Notes: generated by a model from the sequence alone, not told the origin. 29,288 bases of DNA from Candidatus Woesearchaeota archaeon CG11_big_fil_rev_8_21_14_0_20_43_8 (GCA_002762705.1 PCVE01000077.1:1-29288); one strand, 5' to 3'. Positions 1 to 8,000 are shown, counted from the first letter of the stretch. Translations and numbers: made by a program.

Positions 1-560
1 ACAGCGACACATTGTCCTCCGCCCATAGATTCAGCGCCTTCGTCTCTTAGGATCTGGGAGATCCGTGATCTTCTGTCATAATTATCCATAAGGCCGCCGA
101 GAGCAAGACCTTTTAGAAGATCATCTGATTTGGCTGGGTCGACTTTCAACTTTTTGAAGCAAGTGATGCCACCGATCGGTTCGCCATTTGTGTTCTTTAT
201 CTTTTTAATCTTGTCCCCAGCAAGTATCCGGTGTACAAGATCTTCTATGTCATCAAGAATATTCATCCGTTCCCTTTTGATATGTGAAGGATCGAATCCC
301 AAAGCGATACATACATCTTCCACTTCGACTTCAGGTAGGAACATGTTTGCAAAAGCATAAGCACCATGGCCGTTCTGGGCGTGACCAGATCCACTTTGGA
401 TCAATAGATTCCGTTTGGTATTTTCGGTCGCGTCTATCTTCCACTTCTTCATCATGTATGAGAAATCGTTGATAGCGACGCTTTCGAACTGGCTCCACTT
501 CATATTATAGCTTTCTCTGAATCTCTCTTTCCTACGGTTTAGAAGTTCCTGTTGGGACAT
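1..560 (-). CDS. Hypothetical protein, C-terminal part beyond the left edge
   Basis: This open frame runs from ATG at 560 to the edge without a stop, giving 186 residues. It is missing from simple ORF lists because it has no stop in the window. The start is supported by a TATA-like box at 585-592, about 27 bp upstream, which implies a leaderless transcript. The protein is soluble and charged, starts MSQQELLNRRKERF, and has a Gly/His-rich stretch near residues 57-67 (SGSGHAQNGHG) followed by an acidic segment. No signal peptide or membrane segment is visible. I do not recognise the family and assign no function. That it is coding rests on frame length, ordinary amino-acid composition and promoter placement. 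Confidence 0.75.
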   Translation of the reverse strand, partial: MSQQELLNRRKERFRESYNMKWSQFESVAINDFSYMMKKWKIDATENTKRNLLIQSGSGHAQNGHGAYAFANMFLPEVEVEDVCIALGFDPSHIKRERMNILDDIEDLVHRILAGDKIKKIKNTNGEPIGGITCFKKLKVDPAKSDDLLKGLALGGLMDNYDRRSRISQILRDEGAESMGGGQCVA

Positions 561-584
561 GTTAGCTGGGGAATGATGCTCAGA

Positions 585-592
585 TTTATAAA
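585..592 (-). promoter_or_regulatory. TATA box of the partial left-edge gene
   Basis: TTTATAAA (identical on both strands at its core) lies about 25-32 bp upstream of the ATG at 560, which fits a leaderless archaeal promoter. It is just outside the stop of the upstream gene at 606. Confidence 0.55.
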
Positions 593-605
593 CGTTTTGG
601 TAGTG

Positions 606-1913
606 TCAAAGAATCCAGTACCCACCAGTCTTTTTGCTGCCTTTTCTTTCGATAATGCCCCTTTTGACAAGTTGCCTGATTTGCTTGTCAATAGTGTCTA
701 AGGGTCTATTGAGCCTTTTGGCGATTTCATTGGCCTTTGACCCCGGATTTTGTTTGATGAGCTCAAATATAGGTGCAAGGGGTTGATTTAATCCGCCACT
801 TAATCCGCCACTTTTCCTATAAAATATCACCGAAAACCAATGTGCTGATATATCGAAGCGTATTGTTAATCCATATGCTTTTATTGCAGTTCTCATTCGT
901 TGTATGCCAGAACCAACTTTCTCTACTTTCCTAATCCTAAGCAATAGATCCATAACTAGTGGATTTCGCGGGAGGCTTCGTTTTCCTAGGTCTTTCATAT
1001 CAAGGCCGGGCATTAGTCCACCTGGGTTAGAGATCTCTAATCTATCAATAAAAAGATCCAATTGTATGTGCCCGTGCGAATAATAATAATCTCTGTGTGC
1101 AATCGCATTGATGATTGCCTCTCGAAGCGCTTCATGCGGTAGTTCAAGTTTTTCAATTCTCTGTTTTTTGATTATGTAATTCGTATTCAATTTAGAACAT
1201 ATGTAATCAAAAACACAATCAAAGTTTGACAGAACATCACTATGGAATTCTCTCCGATTGATAATATTTTCTTTTGTTATTCCTTCATATAATACACAAC
1301 AAATAGTAGCACAAAGAAAAAATGGACGCACATCCCTGCAAAAAAACAGGACTCCTGCATTTTTTAGATGTTTTCCATCAAGTAAAGATAGATTTTTCAA
1401 TATGTTTATTCTTTTCATTTGATTGTTGATGGATGTCCCGATCAAATATGATGTGACTTTCCTTTTATCAAGATCATAAGTCAGATCAAAAGAGGTATTT
1501 GGTATCTCATCAAATACAATCAATTTTTCTTTTTTGAAAAACATCCGTATTTCATCACGATTCATCTGTTGCGAATTTGACCCGATCCTTAAGTAGAATC
1601 TTCCATTGATGGAATAAGGTTTTTCTTTACCTTCTGGTACAAGTATGATAAATACATTTTCAATTTTCCGAGTTAGTACTGAAAAACAAGGATCCATATT
1701 CCTTGCAAGGTCCTGTATCTGCGAAACTAAATGGTTTTCTGCATTGCATCCTTTGATTGTTCCATCATCTTTCACTCCAAGAAGTATTCTTCCGCCAGAC
1801 CCATTTGCAAAGGCGCATATCTCTTTGCTTATCGAGTTCCTGAAGACCTCTTTGAATTCAACAGTATACCCTTCTCCAGTACTTATCAATTCATCCAGTT
1901 CTTTTTTATTCAT
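606..1913 (-). CDS. AlbA_2 (Schlafen-like) / HATPase_c_4 regulator
   Basis: 435 aa. Residues about 12-60 (EFKEVFRNS, CAFANGSGGRILLGVKDDG) match the AlbA_2 / divergent-AAA_4 domain. Residues about 255-340 (EALREAIINAIAHRDY, GSGIQRM) match the GHKL-type HATPase_c_4 module. A winged-helix follows at the C-terminus (KANEIAKRLNRP, IIERKGSKK). This is the common COG2865-type predicted regulator; its ligand and DNA target are not known for this branch. It is more AT-rich and uses more AAA/ATA codons than its neighbours, which hints at horizontal transfer. Family members are frequent in accessory DNA. Its upstream side is occupied by the inverted repeat at 1921-1969, which could be an autoregulatory site. 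I see no clear TATA box at the usual distance. Confidence 0.88.
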   Translation of the reverse strand: MNKKELDELISTGEGYTVEFKEVFRNSISKEICAFANGSGGRILLGVKDDGTIKGCNAENHLVSQIQDLARNMDPCFSVLTRKIENVFIILVPEGKEKPYSINGRFYLRIGSNSQQMNRDEIRMFFKKEKLIVFDEIPNTSFDLTYDLDKRKVTSYLIGTSINNQMKRINILKNLSLLDGKHLKNAGVLFFCRDVRPFFLCATICCVLYEGITKENIINRREFHSDVLSNFDCVFDYICSKLNTNYIIKKQRIEKLELPHEALREAIINAIAHRDYYYSHGHIQLDLFIDRLEISNPGGLMPGLDMKDLGKRSLPRNPLVMDLLLRIRKVEKVGSGIQRMRTAIKAYGLTIRFDISAHWFSVIFYRKSGGLSGGLNQPLAPIFELIKQNPGSKANEIAKRLNRPLDTIDKQIRQLVKRGIIERKGSKKTGGYWIL

Positions 1914-1920
1914 TATAATC

Positions 1921-1969
1921 TTGCATTTCCACTCGTCTATTGGCGAGTGGTGATTTAGTGGAAATGCAA
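1921..1969. repeat. Nested inverted repeat upstream of the AlbA_2 gene
   Basis: Outer arms 1921-1933 and 1957-1969 are a perfect 13-bp inverted repeat (TTGCATTTCCACT / AGTGGAAATGCAA). Inside, 1929-1935 (CCACTCG) and 1944-1950 (CGAGTGG) form a second perfect 7-bp pair that shares bases with the outer arm, so two mutually exclusive hairpins are possible. The element begins 8 bp upstream of the ATG at 1913, where the promoter or ribosome site would be. It may be an operator, a switching leader or one end of a mobile element. Confidence 0.7.
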
Positions 1970-1977
1970 GGGTCCGA

Positions 1978-2118
1978 GAAAACGACCCGGAGCGAAGCGG
2001 AGCTAAGTTTGCTAAATTCTGCTAAAGCAGAATTTAAAACTGCTTTGCAGTTTTAAGCAAACTTATAATTCGCGCAGCGAATTTAGCCCCTGGTCTGTGA
2101 CTAGGGGTGGTCGTTTTC
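1978..2118. other. Multi-branched hairpin element, candidate structured RNA
   Basis: A 141-bp block closed by a perfect 10-bp helix (1978-1987 with 2109-2118). Inside are: a 10-bp helix 2004-2013/2056-2065, itself holding two hairpins (2014-2035, about 9 bp with a tetraloop; and 2036-2043/2047-2054, 8 bp with a triloop); a 7-bp hairpin 2067-2073/2077-2083 with a triloop; and 2087-2093/2101-2107, 7 pairs. The last helix has a G-T pair (2092-2102), which is G-U on the plus strand but C-A on the minus strand, slightly favouring a plus-strand RNA. Flanking genes are both minus-strand, so it would be independent of them. No ORF and no tRNA or rRNA signature is present. An alternative pairing 2002-2006/2083-2087 also exists. 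Confidence 0.65.
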
Positions 2119-2123
2119 GATTG

Positions 2124-2138
2124 ACAAATTAAATTTGT
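2124..2138. repeat. Short palindrome in the TrkH-side spacer
   Basis: ACAAATT-A-AATTTGT is a perfect inverted repeat around one central base. It directly follows the multi-hairpin element. The remaining spacer, 2139 to the TrkH stop at 2265, holds nothing else that I can identify. Confidence 0.5.
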
Positions 2139-2264
2139 TGCAGTTTATAAGTTTCGCCTGAGCATGTCCAGTGACCAGTGGGCTTAATTGCTAGGATCTT
2201 TGAATTCTATCATGTCAGCTTCTATCGAAAAACTTCCGAAATGTCTAGTGAAAACATTCGGGTT

Positions 2265-3716
2265 TTATCGTCTGGAGAACACGTTCTTGATTATGATCAA
2301 GAGCGGGAATATCTCAAGCCGTCCAAAGAGCATGAGCAGGATCAAAATCAGCTTTCCAAACAGCGGGACAGTCGTAAGCGACATTGTGGAGAGGCCGACA
2401 GTCCCAAGCGCGCTCGTGACCTGGAAGCTAGAATCAAGAAATCCATACCCCATCAATAGGAATGCGATCGTGGCCACGACGATAAGCAGGACATATGTCG
2501 TTATGAAGACATATGTCATCATCATCTGCTCTTCTTCTATTGGCATATCTTTCTTCAGCTTGAACGGGACTACTGCTGTTGATGGATTAGTGAGCTTTCT
2601 CATTATCCATGGCACAGATTTCAATACCATGTAGAATCTCGAGATTTTTATCCCGCCGCAAGTGCTTCCAAGCATGCCTCCGATGACCATGAATATCACG
2701 ACCAATAGTGTGAATATAGGCGATAATGTATTGTTGTCTACAATAGAAAAACCTGTGCCCGTTATCGCCGAAGTGAGCTGGAATATCGCGGTGCCTAAGT
2801 TTCCACCAGAGACTGTGACGACCAAGATGCCTATCACAATTGTGGTCATCAGGACGATGAATCTGTAATCGAAAAAAAAATCTTTCAATTTGCCCTTGAA
2901 CAGTTTCCCATGGATGACGAATGAGCTTGCTCCGAGTATCATAAGCACAATGATTATCCCAAGCTGTAATATGTTTGAATAGAATGCTTCTGTGACAATG
3001 AATCCGCCTGTGGCGATCGCTGTGAAACAGATAGTGATGGCTTCGAATATAGGAAGTCCCGACAGGAACAAAAGAGATATTCCGACTAACGTGTAGATGG
3101 CATATATTCTCAGGATCTCTTTTGCTGATCTTTTGAGGGATGGCTCTATCTTCTCTGAGAATCCTTGTGAAAGATATAATCTGATATATGATGAGATGAG
3201 TTTGTTGGATTCACCGGGCCTGTCTTTTGCGGTCTTATATTTCGTGACAAGGAACACGAACATGATGACGATGCCTATGCCGCCTATCCATTGTGTCTCG
3301 GCACGCCAGAAGAGGAGCGATCTTGGAACAGCCTCGATGTTTGTCAATATGGTGAGGCCTGTGGTCGTGAATCCTGAGACTGATTCGAAGAGCGCGTCGA
3401 TGGCTTTCTGTATTATTGGTTCCCGTATGACTAATATATACGCGAAAGAGCTTACCGCTGATAATGACAGGAGGGCTGATGCGGACAATATCAATGATTC
3501 AGTGAAGCTAAGAGAGAGATCGGCCTGCTCGCTGACTATCTTCTCTATGCCTGCTATGACTTTGAGGATGAATCCCACCATGAGGGATGCTATCAGTGGT
3601 ACAAGGAAAGGTGTCAAGGATTCGGCATATATCAACGCCACTATCATCGGCGGGATATAGAATGTGGCAGAGAGCATCATCAGGATGCCTAGGTAATTGA
3701 GTATCCTTGAAAGCAT
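2265..3716 (-). CDS. trkH: TrkH/KtrB-type potassium uptake channel subunit
   Basis: 483 aa and highly hydrophobic, the usual length for TrkH. It is the membrane subunit for K+ uptake. The four pore loops with filter glycines are visible: SVSGFTTTGLT, AIATGGFIV, SAITGTGFSI and SALGTVGLST, each in an M1-P-M2 type repeat. The C-terminus GRLEIFPLL is typical of the family. No TrkA/RCK gating subunit lies next to it in this window. The start at 3716 is supported by a TATA-like box at 3741-3750, implying a leaderless or short-leader mRNA. The gene seems to be a single transcription unit. Confidence 0.95.
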   Translation of the reverse strand: MLSRILNYLGILMMLSATFYIPPMIVALIYAESLTPFLVPLIASLMVGFILKVIAGIEKIVSEQADLSLSFTESLILSASALLSLSAVSSFAYILVIREPIIQKAIDALFESVSGFTTTGLTILTNIEAVPRSLLFWRAETQWIGGIGIVIMFVFLVTKYKTAKDRPGESNKLISSYIRLYLSQGFSEKIEPSLKRSAKEILRIYAIYTLVGISLLFLSGLPIFEAITICFTAIATGGFIVTEAFYSNILQLGIIIVLMILGASSFVIHGKLFKGKLKDFFFDYRFIVLMTTIVIGILVVTVSGGNLGTAIFQLTSAITGTGFSIVDNNTLSPIFTLLVVIFMVIGGMLGSTCGGIKISRFYMVLKSVPWIMRKLTNPSTAVVPFKLKKDMPIEEEQMMMTYVFITTYVLLIVVATIAFLLMGYGFLDSSFQVTSALGTVGLSTMSLTTVPLFGKLILILLMLFGRLEIFPLLIIIKNVFSRR

Positions 3717-3740
3717 GATATCTTTATATCAGTGCTTTCG

Positions 3741-3750
3741 ATTTAAAAGG
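3741..3750 (-). promoter_or_regulatory. TATA box of trkH
   Basis: Minus-strand CCTTTTAAAT lies 25-34 bp before the ATG at 3716. Between here and 3830 the spacer also holds a short palindrome (CAGAGC-tt-GCTCTG, 3782-3795) near the 3' end of the next operon, which might act in its transcript end. Confidence 0.5.
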
Positions 3751-3829
3751 GTTTCTGTGATTACGGCTTTGTCACATCTCACAGAGCTTGCTCTGGTCAG
3801 ATAAGTTAATCTCCAACATCTCCGTTGAA

Positions 3830-4222
3830 TTATGGATTATTGTATCCCTTCCTGCCTTTGCCGCCACCGCCGCGCATATTTGGTGCGGCTTTTTTCAGCA
3901 AGGCGAGCTTTCCATCAAGATATTCATGGATCGCATCTTCGACTGACATGCTTGGTGTATAATACATGTCTATACCATGTCCTTGCAGCATGCTGAATGG
4001 ATTCTGGCCGATATATCCGGTCAGGAGCGTTTCGATGCCTTCATTTAGCGCAAGTTGCGCCATATGATTGCCCCTGCCAGGATTCGCGATGAAAACAGAG
4101 TATGCTATGCTTTTCTTGTTCTCATCTACATCAGCGACGCATAGATATTTCGCGCTGCCAAAACCCTGCCCGACGATTGATGTCAGGTTGTCTCCTTCTG
4201 CACATATTCCTATCTTCTTCAT
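3830..4222 (-). CDS. NifX/NifB-type (Nitro_FeMo-Co domain) small protein, C
   Basis: 130 aa with the dinitrogenase iron-molybdenum cofactor domain: MKKIGICAEGDNLTSIVGQGFGSAKYLC at the start and GIETLLTGYIGQNPFSMLQGHGIDMYY in the centre. It ends in a Gly-rich basic tail (RGGGGKGRKG). In nitrogen fixers this fold carries iron-sulfur or FeMo cofactor precursors; stand-alone archaeal versions near MinD-like ATPases have no proven role. It is the last gene of the seven-gene operon, 6 bp after the flavoprotein, with an AGGTGA ribosome site before ATG 4222. No nitrogenase genes are present, so it should not be read as evidence of nitrogen fixation. Confidence 0.85.
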   Translation of the reverse strand: MKKIGICAEGDNLTSIVGQGFGSAKYLCVADVDENKKSIAYSVFIANPGRGNHMAQLALNEGIETLLTGYIGQNPFSMLQGHGIDMYYTPSMSVEDAIHEYLDGKLALLKKAAPNMRGGGGKGRKGYNNP

Positions 4223-4228
4223 TTCTCT

Positions 4229-5569
4229 TCACCTCATCTTTGTGATCGCCATCTCTGACGCATTGACCAATTGATAAGCTATCGGCGATGCAGTCACGGC
4301 CGGGTGAGTCCCGAGCTGGAATGTCGCGATCTGATCCGCAGTCATCTTATTGAGTATACAGATGCTTATCGCATTGATAAGCTCGCCAGTGCTTGGACCG
4401 CCTCTGACCTCTCCGCCGATGATGACCCCATTTTTCTTGTTGAAGACAAGCTTGACTTTCATCTTGCTCATGCCAGGCATACATCCTGGATGTCTATCGG
4501 GTGCCTCCGCTTCGCCCGCAACTGCGTCGAAACCCGCTTCGATAGCAGTCTCGATGCCGTTGAATCCCACAGCACCGATGACTAGATCGCCTGCTTTGGT
4601 CGAGAAGACCCCGATGGTTCCAGGATTCTCCCTTCTGTTGCCATAAAGATTCGCCCCAGCGATGCGTGCTTCTGTAGTTGCGATAGAAGCTAGTCTCAAT
4701 GGGCAGGGTTTTCCGGTAAAGAACGATTTTTTCATGGTGCAATCACCACAGGCGAATATATCCGGGTCAGATGTCCTCATCCTCCGATCTACGATGATAC
4801 CTCCTTTGCCTGTCTTGAGGCCTGCGGATTCAGCGATCTCGATATTTGGCTTCGCACCGATGCATACAAGTAAAGCATCCGCGTCGATCTGGGTCCCATC
4901 TTCGAAACGGATCCCCTTCACTTTTTCATCGCCAAGTATCTCTGCGACTTTCACATCACACATGAGCCGGATGTTGTTCTGTCTTAGCACTGTCTCTGCC
5001 TCTTTGCAGAAATCCTCAGTGAATGCCATGGAAAGACAATGCTCCTGCATCTCGACGATAGTTATCTCGATGTCACGGTTCTTGTATAATTCATCAGCGA
5101 ATTCCACACCGATGAATCCTCCCCCAAGCACGACAAGCTTCTTCACATCCTTGAACTTTTCGATAAGGGCGCTTAGATATTCTGTGTCTTTCTTGACAGT
5201 GAAGACATTTTCTTTGTCAAGTCCCTTGATCTGGAGGGCTATTGGGATAGAACCCGTCGCCAGGATCAGCTTATCATAGACGACATCATCTGAACCCTCT
5301 ATCCCTATTCTTTTCTTATCTCGATCTATCCCTGTCGCAGTGCCGACCAGAAGATCGATCTTGTTCTTTTCGAGAACAGCATCAGGTATAAGGTTCTTCT
5401 CAGGAGATCCGACTGTCCCGAATATGTATGGTATGCCGCACGGGATCTGTACGCTTTGCTCTTTTCGTATGAGCAATATGCGTTTCTCCGGATAGTGCCG
5501 TCTTGCTGTTATCGCGGCCGATATGCCTGCTGCGCTGCCGCCAATCACAACAATATCTGCGTTTGTCAT
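4229..5569 (-). CDS. FAD-dependent CoA-disulfide-reductase / NADH-oxidase-like enzyme
   Basis: 446 aa from ATG 5569. An upstream in-frame GTG at 5578 exists, but a GGGGGTG ribosome site sits 6 bp before the ATG, so I chose the latter. An FAD-binding motif is at residues 7-19 (VVIGGSAAGISAA), a Cys in PCGIPY at residue 44 matches the single redox Cys of CoA-disulfide reductases, an NAD-binding motif (VVLGGGFIGVEFADE) is near residue 150, and the FAD motif IFACGDC is near 280. The C-terminal dimerisation domain is complete. This class moves electrons from NAD(P)H to CoA disulfide, persulfide or oxygen. Its place among NifX/MinD genes suggests redox or sulfur chemistry linked to metal-cluster assembly; the substrate is not visible. 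Confidence 0.9.
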   Translation of the reverse strand: MTNADIVVIGGSAAGISAAITARRHYPEKRILLIRKEQSVQIPCGIPYIFGTVGSPEKNLIPDAVLEKNKIDLLVGTATGIDRDKKRIGIEGSDDVVYDKLILATGSIPIALQIKGLDKENVFTVKKDTEYLSALIEKFKDVKKLVVLGGGFIGVEFADELYKNRDIEITIVEMQEHCLSMAFTEDFCKEAETVLRQNNIRLMCDVKVAEILGDEKVKGIRFEDGTQIDADALLVCIGAKPNIEIAESAGLKTGKGGIIVDRRMRTSDPDIFACGDCTMKKSFFTGKPCPLRLASIATTEARIAGANLYGNRRENPGTIGVFSTKAGDLVIGAVGFNGIETAIEAGFDAVAGEAEAPDRHPGCMPGMSKMKVKLVFNKKNGVIIGGEVRGGPSTGELINAISICILNKMTADQIATFQLGTHPAVTASPIAYQLVNASEMAITKMR

Positions 5570-5586
5570 AAATAACACCCCCTATC

Positions 5587-5934
5587 TTAATGATCATGTC
5601 CTGCGCATGCGTTCTCTAAATGGCTCAGATTTTCAAGATTGTCCAGCACTTCACCGACTGTATGGAAGTCACCTGAACGCACCTTCACACCCAGAGAATC
5701 GAACTTGTTCACTGCGCCCATGCCCATACCTAAGACAAATATCATGTCTGGCTTAAGTTCCATTATCTCATCTACTGCTGCGCAACCTCCACCACCGTGC
5801 ACTGATTCTCTTCTTTTGATGGACAGTTCTTCTTTTTCAGTGTCATAGACTGCCCAGCTTGGTGTCTGCCCAAAATGCGTGCACACAATCGACTCTTTGC
5901 CTTTGTCTTCTTCTATTGGTATTGCTATTCTCAT
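5587..5934 (-). CDS. NifX/NifB-type (Nitro_FeMo-Co domain) small protein, B
   Basis: 115 aa: MRIAIPIEEDKGKESIVCTHFGQTPSWAVYD, then HGGGGCAAVDEIMELKPDMIFVLGMGMGAV, the conserved core of the domain. The C-terminus CAGHDH offers extra metal ligands. A strong GGAGGT ribosome site precedes ATG 5934. It follows the MinD-like ATPase by 5 bp and precedes the flavoprotein. Its likely role is as a small carrier of an iron-sulfur or other metal cluster served by the ATPases; this comes from fold and context only. Confidence 0.87.
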   Translation of the reverse strand: MRIAIPIEEDKGKESIVCTHFGQTPSWAVYDTEKEELSIKRRESVHGGGGCAAVDEIMELKPDMIFVLGMGMGAVNKFDSLGVKVRSGDFHTVGEVLDNLENLSHLENACAGHDH

Positions 5935-5939
5935 TTTAT

Positions 5940-6827
5940 TTACCTCCTTTCTATAATCTTCATCTCTTCTAACTTGTCTACTATCCCTTCAAAAAGTGGT
6001 TTGTAATTTGGTTGAAAATCGATTATTGGCGTCCTTTTCACCAGTGCATCGATAAAATCTTTGTCATATCCTATCTTTGCGAGGATCGGTGATCTTTTCT
6101 CTTTGGCCAAGGTGATGATCTTATCTGAGATCATGGGGTTTATCGAATGCTTGTTTATGATGATGCCGGATGGCACTTTCAGGATCTCAGTCATCTCTAT
6201 GGCTCTTTTCATGTCTGAAAAACCGCTTGGTGTCGGTTCTGCGACGATGATCGCATAGTCGCTTCCTGAGACTGACGCAATGACTGGACAGCCTATTCCT
6301 GCGGATGAATCTGAAAGCGCAAGATCGCATCCTTCACCGATCCTCTCAGCCATGAGCCTGACTTTTGTGACTATTTTTCCAGAGCCAGATTCGCCTGGTG
6401 CAAGTTGGCCAGCGACGATTTTGAAACCATATGCCGTTTCTATGCAGACCGCTTCTCCATTCTGTATTTTTTTACGCTGGATAGCATCATTTGGGCATGC
6501 AAGTGAGCATGCTTTGCATCCTTCGCAGATATGTCTGTTTATCATGGCTTTTCCTTCTTCTATCGTTATGGCTTCAAATGTGCATGCGTCTTTGCATTTA
6601 CCACAGCCATTGCATTTTTTCTCATCGATGTCCGCTTTCATGCTGGTGCTCAAAGCTTCTCTTTCTATCATGTTGTCTGAGCCTAGCACAAGTGCCAGAT
6701 TCGGTGCGTCGACATCACAGTCTGCGCAGATTATCGTGTGTCTTTTGGAGATCGCGATCGCAAGAGAAGCAGTTATGCTGCTTTTCCCGGCACCGCCTTT
6801 TCCAGATAGAACAGAGATCCATCTCAT
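5940..6827 (-). CDS. MinD-superfamily ATPase with 2x[4Fe-4S] ferredoxin insert, 1
   Basis: 295 aa. A deviant Walker A (SGKGGAGKSS) lies at residues 8-17. The ferredoxin insert has two complete motifs, with Cys 72/75/78/82 and Cys 101/104/107/111. The second half (DLALSDSSAGIGCPVIASVSG, AEPTPSGFSD, IIINKH) matches the Mrp/MinD P-loop fold. COG1149-type proteins with this architecture occur widely in anaerobes and are presumed to load or transfer clusters using ATP. The start ATG 6827 overlaps the stop of the upstream paralogue by 4 bp, which implies coupled translation and probable heterodimer formation. Confidence 0.93.
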   Translation of the reverse strand: MRWISVLSGKGGAGKSSITASLAIAISKRHTIICADCDVDAPNLALVLGSDNMIEREALSTSMKADIDEKKCNGCGKCKDACTFEAITIEEGKAMINRHICEGCKACSLACPNDAIQRKKIQNGEAVCIETAYGFKIVAGQLAPGESGSGKIVTKVRLMAERIGEGCDLALSDSSAGIGCPVIASVSGSDYAIIVAEPTPSGFSDMKRAIEMTEILKVPSGIIINKHSINPMISDKIITLAKEKRSPILAKIGYDKDFIDALVKRTPIIDFQPNYKPLFEGIVDKLEEMKIIERR

Positions 6828-7663
6828 CTGAGCATCCTCTTTATTTTTTCTGCAAGGAGATCAATAGACTTATCTTGTACTGGTTTTCCGTTGCAATAAG
6901 CTTTACATATAGACTCAGAGTATGGCACTTGGGCTACGACTTTGGATCCGCTCCTCTTTGAGAGTCTGATGATGTTTTCTGTTCCTGCAATCGTTGACCG
7001 ATTGATGATTATCTCTGTCTTGATCCCGAGCCCTGATGTCACTTTGAGTATGAGATCAAGGTCATGCTCTCCAAGGGGTGTCGGCTCTGTGACCGCAAAG
7101 GCGGTGTCTGTGTTCATCAGGCTCCGGACTACATTGCAGTGTGTTCCAGCTGCAGTGTCAAATATTATGAGATCATAATTATCTTCAGATTTGTGCGCAT
7201 GCTTTTTTGTCGCTGTGACAATCATTGCAGATTCAGCGTGTCCGATGTCCATGTATCCAGAGATTACTGTCAGGCCACCCATCATTCCCTTGTGGATCTC
7301 GCCGATCTTTTTTTTGCCCTTGCTTATATTTTTGCATGCTATCGTGCAGGCTCCACATCCATTGCAGAGTTTCTCGAAGAATTTTGGGTATCCACCCTGT
7401 ATCTGGACGATGGCGTGCGATGTGCATGCATCCTTGCACTTCCCACTTCGTGTGCATTTTTCGTTGTCAAATATCGGCACCATCTGATGGACATCATCTA
7501 TCTTTCTTTGTTCTATGCCTAGGATCAGGTGGTCGTTAGGACATTCTGTATCCAGATCGACAAGAAGCACTCTTAGATGTTTTGAAAGTTTATATGCTAG
7601 TGCTGTCGCTATCATGGATTTGCCGGTCCCACCTTTCCCTCCTGTGATAGCGATCTTCATCAT
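6824..7663 (-). CDS. MinD-superfamily ATPase with ferredoxin insert, 2 (altered cluster motif)
   Basis: 279 aa and paralogous to its neighbour. Walker A (GGKGGTGKS) is at residues 8-16. The first ferredoxin motif reads Cys70-x2-Ser73-x2-Cys76-x3-Cys80: the second Cys is replaced by Ser (codon AGT on the minus strand near 7452). The second motif is complete (Cys 100/103/106/110), though without the usual following Pro. Either a [3Fe-4S] or labile cluster is expected at site I. ATG 7663 and 7660 are both possible starts. It lies 1 bp after the NifX-type gene stop at 7665. The pair probably works as a complex; its partner carries two full motifs. Confidence 0.93.
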   Translation of the reverse strand: MMKIAITGGKGGTGKSMIATALAYKLSKHLRVLLVDLDTECPNDHLILGIEQRKIDDVHQMVPIFDNEKCTRSGKCKDACTSHAIVQIQGGYPKFFEKLCNGCGACTIACKNISKGKKKIGEIHKGMMGGLTVISGYMDIGHAESAMIVTATKKHAHKSEDNYDLIIFDTAAGTHCNVVRSLMNTDTAFAVTEPTPLGEHDLDLILKVTSGLGIKTEIIINRSTIAGTENIIRLSKRSGSKVVAQVPYSESICKAYCNGKPVQDKSIDLLAEKIKRMLR

Positions 7664-7664
7664 G

Positions 7665-8000
7665 TCAGATTCTCTTGAGCTTTTCGTCTATGAAGTCTTT
7701 TATAGCGCTATTGATGTCGCAGGTGGCTGAATATGCCTGGATACCGAAATGGGAGAGAGCCTCTATTGCGTTCGGTCCGAGCCTGCCTGTGATAAGCACT
7801 TTCGCTCCTGTTTCTGCGACGATCTCTGCTGCTTTTGTCCCGGCGCCATGTTCGAGCTCTTTTGCGGTGTTCTCGATTATTTCAATGCTTGTGATGACCT
7901 TGTTTTCAATATGCGCGATGATGAAGTATCTGCATCTTCCAAAACGCGGGTCCACTTCGCTTTTGATATCGTTGGATTTAGCTGAAACAACTACTTTCAT
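7665..8000 (-). CDS. NifX/NifB-type (Nitro_FeMo-Co domain) small protein, A
   Basis: 111 aa: MKVVVSAKSNDIKSEVDPRFGRCRYFII, followed by HGAGTKAAEIVAETGAKVLITGRLGPNA, the classic form of the domain. Among the three paralogues here it is closest to the common archaeal NifX/YrvN-like stand-alone proteins. Its ATG overlaps the TGA of the 51-aa gene upstream (7997-8000), so translation is likely coupled. It probably binds or carries a metal cluster for the MinD-like ATPases encoded next. Confidence 0.9.
   Translation of the reverse strand: MKVVVSAKSNDIKSEVDPRFGRCRYFIIAHIENKVITSIEIIENTAKELEHGAGTKAAEIVAETGAKVLITGRLGPNAIEALSHFGIQAYSATCDINSAIKDFIDEKLKRI

Noticed and set aside
1978..2118. Integron attC site
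   Set aside because: The palindromic nature is similar, but the expected RYYYAAC/GTTRRRY core boxes are not at the ends of the outer helix and no integrase or cassette array is seen.
1978..2264. tRNA or other known RNA gene
   Set aside because: The helices do not match a cloverleaf, there is no GTTC-type T-loop box, and helix lengths and loops are wrong for tRNA or 5S rRNA.
3782..3795. CAGAGC-tt-GCTCTG as an intrinsic terminator of the NifX-MinD operon
   Set aside because: The hairpin is short and no T-run follows on the minus strand, so evidence is too weak for a terminator call.
7064..7522. Plus-strand 152-residue frame opposite the MinD-like ATPase
   Set aside because: It is an antisense shadow. 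The minus-strand frame has Walker and ferredoxin motifs and operon overlaps.
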